This document shows, piece by piece, positions 47,708-51,382 of a stretch of 51,382 nucleotides of DNA. The notes below the pieces were generated by a model. It was not told the origin of the DNA. It saw only the letters and a program-made list of their open reading frames with translations, and made no database searches. This DNA comes from Acidobacteriota bacterium. GTDB lineage: Bacteria > Acidobacteriota > Vicinamibacteria > Vicinamibacterales > CAVVIG01. Each line of letters opens with the position of its first letter. Position 1 is the stretch's first letter. The position numbers and the translations under genes were made by a program. The stretch lies in assembly GCA_017883165.1 (NCBI GenBank), contig JADGOC010000011.1, positions 1 to 51,382 on the forward strand, read 5' to 3'.

Positions 47708-50700
47708 GCATTCCGCTGAGCGATCACGCCGATCGTCTCCTCATCCGCGAAGGCCTCGACGAGACCGTGATCGTCGAAGCCGCGGCCGGCACGGGCAAGA
47801 CGACCGAGCTCGTGTCACGCATGCTCAACGTGCTGGCGAGCGGGCGGGCGCGCATCGAGCAGATCGTCGCGGTCACGTTCACGGAAAAGGCGGCGGGCGA
47901 GCTGAAGCTGCGGCTGCGCATGGAGCTCGAAGGTCTGCGGCAGCGTTCCGGCGATCGCGACGTGCAGGCGAATCTCAGCGATGCGATTCAGCGGCTCGAG
48001 GAGGCGCACGTGAGCACGATTCACGGCTTCTGCGCCGATCTCCTGCGCGAGCGTCCCGTCGAAGCGCGGATCGATCCCGTGTTCGACGTGCTGACCGAGC
48101 CGCGGGCGGAGCGTCTGTTCAACGAAGCCTTCCGCGGCTGGCTGCAGGAGCAGCTCGAGGATCCGCCCGAAGGGGTGCGCCGCGCGCTTCGCCGGAGCGC
48201 CTGGTCGCGCGACGGCCGCGACCGTGCGGACGGTCCGATCGAGCGGCTCCGCCGAGCGGCACGCGAGCTGGCTGAGTGGCGCGACTTCGACGGCGCCTGG
48301 CGCCGGGAGCCCTTCGACCGCGACGCCGCGCTCGGCCAGACGCTCGCGCACCTGCACGAGCTCGCCGCGCTCACCGAGACGGCGACGTCCACACGCGACC
48401 CGCTCTATCTCGACACGGTCCCCGTGCGCGAGCTGAGCCACGACGTGTTGACGGCCGAGCGCGTCCATCTGCCGGGCGCCGCGGATCCCGACGGCTGGGA
48501 GGCGCGCGTCATCGATCTCGCGCAGCACAGAGATCTGCGGCGCGCCCGCCGCGGGCGCGAGCTCGGGTATGGCCCCGACGTGCCGCGCGACACGGTCTGG
48601 GCCGCGTACGACGCGACGATGGCGGCGCTCGATCGGTTCCAGTACGCGGCCGACTGCGATCTCGCGGCATTGCTCCGTGACGAGCTGCGCACCGTCGTGT
48701 CCGAATACGAGCGGCTCAAGCAGCGCGCCGGTGCGCTCGACTTCGTGGATCTGCTCCTCCGCGCGCGCGATCTGCTCGTCACGCACGAGCGCGTCCGAGG
48801 CGTCTTTCAATCGCGCTTCAAGTGCATCTTCGTCGACGAGTTTCAGGACACCGATCCGCTGCAGGCGGAGATCCTGCTGCTCCTGGCCGCCGCCGACCCG
48901 GCCGAGCGCAACTGGCGGCGCCTCACGCCCGCGCCGGGCAAGCTGTTCATCGTCGGCGATCCGAAGCAGGCGATCTACCGGTTCCGCCGCGCGGACGTCG
49001 AGACGTATCAGGAAGTCTGCGATCTGCTCGAAGCGCGGGGCGCGAAGCGCGCCTTCCTGCACGCGAGCTTCCGCGCGACGCCGGCGATTCAGCGCACGGT
49101 GAACGCGGCGTTTGCGCCGCTCATGACCGGCGACCGCGCGACCTTGCAGGCCCACTACCGCGAGCTGGCGCCGTATCGGCCCGACCACCCGGAGCAGCCG
49201 TCCGTCGTCGTCTTGCCGGTGCCCGAGCCCTACGGACTGCGCCGCGTGGCCGGCTACGCGATCGAAAAATCGCTGCCCGACGCCGTCGGCGCGTTCGTCC
49301 AGTGGCTCGTCAACGAGTCGAAGTGGACGGTGACCGAGCGCACGACCCGCGACGAGCTGCCGATGAGCGTGCCGATCGAGCCGCGTCACATCTGCATCCT
49401 GTTCCGCCGCTTCCTGCATTTCGGCGACGACGTGACCCGTCCCTACGTCGAGGCGCTCGAGGCGCGCGACGTGCCGCATCTGCTCGTCGGCGGCAAGTCG
49501 TTTCACGGCCGCGAAGAAGTCGAAACGATGCGCGCGGCGCTCTCCGCGATCGAATGGCCGGACGACGAACTGTCGGTGTTTGCGACCTTGCGCGGCGCGC
49601 TCTTCGCGATCGGCGACGAGGCGCTGCTCGAATACCGCCTGTCGCAGCCGAACCGGCGGCTGCATCCGTTCAGCAGGCTCGACCGCGTCGCGCCGCATCT
49701 TCAGCCGATCGTCGAGGCGCTGCAGCTGCTGAGACGCCTTCATGCCGGCAGGAACGTCCGGCCGGTCGCCGACACGATTACGCAGTTGCTCGACGCCACG
49801 CGGGCGCACGTCGGCTTCGTGCTGAGAACCGCGGGAGAACAGGCGCTCGCCAACGTGCTGCACGTCGCCGAGCTCGCCCGGCAGTACGAGATGAACGGCG
49901 GGATCTCGTTCCGCGGCTTCGTCGAGGAGCTGCACGCGCAGGCCGACGGCGGGCAGGCGGCCGAAGCGCCGATTCTCGAAGAGGGCAGCGACGGCGTGCG
50001 CCTGATGACGGTGCACAAGGCGAAGGGCCTGGAGTTTCCGGTCGTGATTCTCGCCGACATGACGGCGAAGCTGAGGAACGACCGCGCCGACCGCTCGATC
50101 GATCGCGCGCGCCACGCCTGCTACCTGCGCCTTGGACGCTGGACGCCGATCGAACTGGCGACGAACGAGGCGGCTGAAATCGAGCGCGACGAAGCCGAGG
50201 GCGTTCGCATTGCGTACGTCGCGGCGACGCGCGCGCGGGATCTGCTCGTCGTCCCCGGCGTCGGCGATGTGGCGTGGGACGGCGGCTGGACATCGCCGCT
50301 GAACGGCGCGATCTATCCCGAACCTCAGCGGCGGCGAACCTCCGGCGCGGCGCCCGGGTGTCCGCCGTTCAAGACCGATTCGGTCTGGAAGAGGCCCGAC
50401 AACGATCCGTCAACGCCGACGACCGTCTGCCCGGGGCTGCACACGTTCACCCCGGCCGAGGGGGAACCGTATTCCCTCGTGTGGTGGGACCCGCACGAGC
50501 CGCACTTTCATCTCGGCGTCGAGCCGACGCTCGGCATCAAGCGCGAGGCGTTGATCATGAAAGACGTGCCCGACGAAGTCGTTGAGGAGGGGCTGCGCGA
50601 GTACCGCAAATGGCAGGCGTCGCGCGCGGAGGCGATTGGTAAAGGTTCGATGGCGTCGCTTCGTGTGCGGACCGCGACGGAGTGGGCGGCGACCTCGGAC

Positions 50701-51288
50701 GAAGCAGGCGGCGATGCGCCGCTGGATCGCGAGCCGCCGGCGCAGCGTGGGTTGTTCGAGGAGGAGGTGACCGCGCGTCCGGCGACCCGCAGCGACGCGA
50801 CCGTCTCCATCGTCGACGTCCGCGGTCCGCATCGGCCGGGCGGCGCGCGGTTCGGCGAGCTCGTGCACGCCGTCCTCGCGTCGGCGCCGCTCGACGCGGA
50901 TCGATCGCGCATCGAGGATCTCGCCGACATGCAGGGGCGCATCCTGTCGGCGCCGCCGGAGGAAGTTGTTGCCGCGGCCGGTACTGTGGAGCGGGTCTTT
51001 GCGCACGAGCTCCTCGCGCGCGCGCGTCAGGCTGCCGCGCGTGGGGCGTGCCGCCGCGAGACGCCGGTGACATGCACGCGCCAGGACGGCACGCTCGTCG
51101 AGCTCATAGAGGGCATCGTCGATCTCGCATTCGAAGAAGAGGGGCGGTGGACGGTGGTCGATTACAAGACCGATCGCGAGCTCGCCGCAAGCGGGGAAGA
51201 GCGGTACCGCCGCCAGGTGGGACTCTACGCGTCGGCAATCGCGCAGGCGACCGGCGCGCCGGCATCAGGCGTGCTGGTGCGGATCTAG
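47704..51288 (+). CDS. AddA-like UvrD/Rep-family helicase-nuclease
   Basis: A 1194-residue superfamily 1 helicase fused to a C-terminal RecB-like nuclease. Motif I is VEAAAGTGKTT (G29-T-G-K32-T), Ia is VTFTEKAAGELKLRLR, motif II FVDEFQDTDPLQAEIL, motif III IVGDPKQAIYRFRRADV, motif V LMTVHKAKGLEFPVVILADM and motif VI RIAYVAATRARDLLVV. The nuclease ends ELIEGIVDLAFEEEGRWTVVDYKTDRELA. With the upstream AddB-like protein it would process double-strand ends for RecA-dependent repair. GTG start. I see no anti-phage genes nearby, so a housekeeping role is most likely. Confidence 0.93.
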   Translation: MSIPLSDHADRLLIREGLDETVIVEAAAGTGKTTELVSRMLNVLASGRARIEQIVAVTFTEKAAGELKLRLRMELEGLRQRSGDRDVQANLSDAIQRLEEAHVSTIHGFCADLLRERPVEARIDPVFDVLTEPRAERLFNEAFRGWLQEQLEDPPEGVRRALRRSAWSRDGRDRADGPIERLRRAARELAEWRDFDGAWRREPFDRDAALGQTLAHLHELAALTETATSTRDPLYLDTVPVRELSHDVLTAERVHLPGAADPDGWEARVIDLAQHRDLRRARRGRELGYGPDVPRDTVWAAYDATMAALDRFQYAADCDLAALLRDELRTVVSEYERLKQRAGALDFVDLLLRARDLLVTHERVRGVFQSRFKCIFVDEFQDTDPLQAEILLLLAAADPAERNWRRLTPAPGKLFIVGDPKQAIYRFRRADVETYQEVCDLLEARGAKRAFLHASFRATPAIQRTVNAAFAPLMTGDRATLQAHYRELAPYRPDHPEQPSVVVLPVPEPYGLRRVAGYAIEKSLPDAVGAFVQWLVNESKWTVTERTTRDELPMSVPIEPRHICILFRRFLHFGDDVTRPYVEALEARDVPHLLVGGKSFHGREEVETMRAALSAIEWPDDELSVFATLRGALFAIGDEALLEYRLSQPNRRLHPFSRLDRVAPHLQPIVEALQLLRRLHAGRNVRPVADTITQLLDATRAHVGFVLRTAGEQALANVLHVAELARQYEMNGGISFRGFVEELHAQADGGQAAEAPILEEGSDGVRLMTVHKAKGLEFPVVILADMTAKLRNDRADRSIDRARHACYLRLGRWTPIELATNEAAEIERDEAEGVRIAYVAATRARDLLVVPGVGDVAWDGGWTSPLNGAIYPEPQRRRTSGAAPGCPPFKTDSVWKRPDNDPSTPTTVCPGLHTFTPAEGEPYSLVWWDPHEPHFHLGVEPTLGIKREALIMKDVPDEVVEEGLREYRKWQASRAEAIGKGSMASLRVRTATEWAATSDEAGGDAPLDREPPAQRGLFEEEVTARPATRSDATVSIVDVRGPHRPGGARFGELVHAVLASAPLDADRSRIEDLADMQGRILSAPPEEVVAAAGTVERVFAHELLARARQAAARGACRRETPVTCTRQDGTLVELIEGIVDLAFEEEGRWTVVDYKTDRELAASGEERYRRQVGLYASAIAQATGAPASGVLVRI

Positions 51289-51292
51289 TTCT

Positions 51293-51382
51293 TCATCGTG
51301 GTTCTTGTTTTCCCAGGAGCGCGAGCACCGACAGGGGATCGACGCGCGCATCGCCGGCGCGCACCGCCCAGTGCAGATGCGG
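51293..51382 (-). CDS. M23-type (LytM) peptidase, 3' end only
   Basis: Only the last 29 codons are in the window: PHLHWAVRAGDARVDPLSVL and ALLGKQEPR. The HLHW with a following 'VDPLxxL' is the last catalytic-domain motif of M23 zinc peptidases (HxH and the closing strand), which cut peptidoglycan cross-links. The gene runs off the right edge on the minus strand and converges on the AddA-like gene, with four bases between the stop codons. Confidence 0.72.
   Translation of the reverse strand, partial: PHLHWAVRAGDARVDPLSVLALLGKQEPR

Noticed and set aside
44453-51288. The AddB/AddA pair as an anti-phage island
   Set aside because: Both proteins match the common repair helicase-nuclease, and no other defence gene or mobile element lies beside them.

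Overview
The window looks like a chromosomal segment of a GC-rich Gram-negative bacterium, most probably an acidobacterium of the Vicinamibacteria type. The best marker is the PadR regulator followed directly by a very large MacB-like permease without its own ATPase (41395-44383), the 'acidobacterial duplicated orphan permease' arrangement. Secreted and TAT-exported enzymes, a ceramide-type lipid locus and an AddAB-type nuclease fit this. No tRNA, rRNA, CRISPR array or insertion sequence was seen. Coding density is very high: most genes within operons overlap by 4 bases (ATGA or GTGA), and convergent genes often overlap at their 3' ends.

Layout. 1-12.5 kb: housekeeping and accessory metabolism (quinone oxidoreductase end, FKBP isomerase, aldo/keto reductase, two MFS transporters, a phosphodiesterase, a class A beta-lactamase-like hydrolase, oligoendopeptidase F, a CoA-binding protein, an amidohydrolase, an APC permease). 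12.5-19.1 kb: DMT transporter, small membrane protein, flavin amine oxidase, TraB/GumN protein coupled to a GlcD-type flavin oxidase, and a TAT-exported GH99-like hydrolase. 19.16-19.47 kb: a frame-disrupted gene remnant.

19.5-37.2 kb is the most interesting part: five head-to-head and tail-to-tail transcription units that appear to form one membrane-lipid locus. The core matches the bacterial ceramide pathway known from Caulobacter: acyl carrier protein, fatty acyl-AMP ligase, serine palmitoyltransferase-like enzyme, GNAT-type ceramide synthase candidate and an extended-SDR ceramide reductase candidate. Around it lie genes that would build and attach a head group: two stand-alone nucleotidyltransferases, two CDP-alcohol phosphotransferases (one lacking its last catalytic Asp, one with a degenerate N-terminal domain), a HAD protein, an ATP-grasp enzyme, a class III aminotransferase, a Gfo/Idh/MocA dehydrogenase, a fatty acid desaturase, a B12-type radical SAM enzyme, a glycosyltransferase and a flippase. 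I infer a decorated phospho-(amino)polyol ceramide made in the cytoplasm and exported; the head group itself is not known from the sequence.

37.2-51.4 kb: a GH63-type glycosidase, an exported amidohydrolase, the PadR/permease pair with a palindromic operator candidate, the AddB- and AddA-like subunits of a helicase-nuclease, and the 3' end of an M23 peptidase gene.

A recurring regulatory theme is a -10-like hexamer (TANNNT type) ending only 6-12 bases before the start codon of genes that begin a transcription unit, which suggests that many mRNAs here are leaderless or nearly so. This pattern decides several start codons and points to a CTG start for the acyl carrier protein gene.
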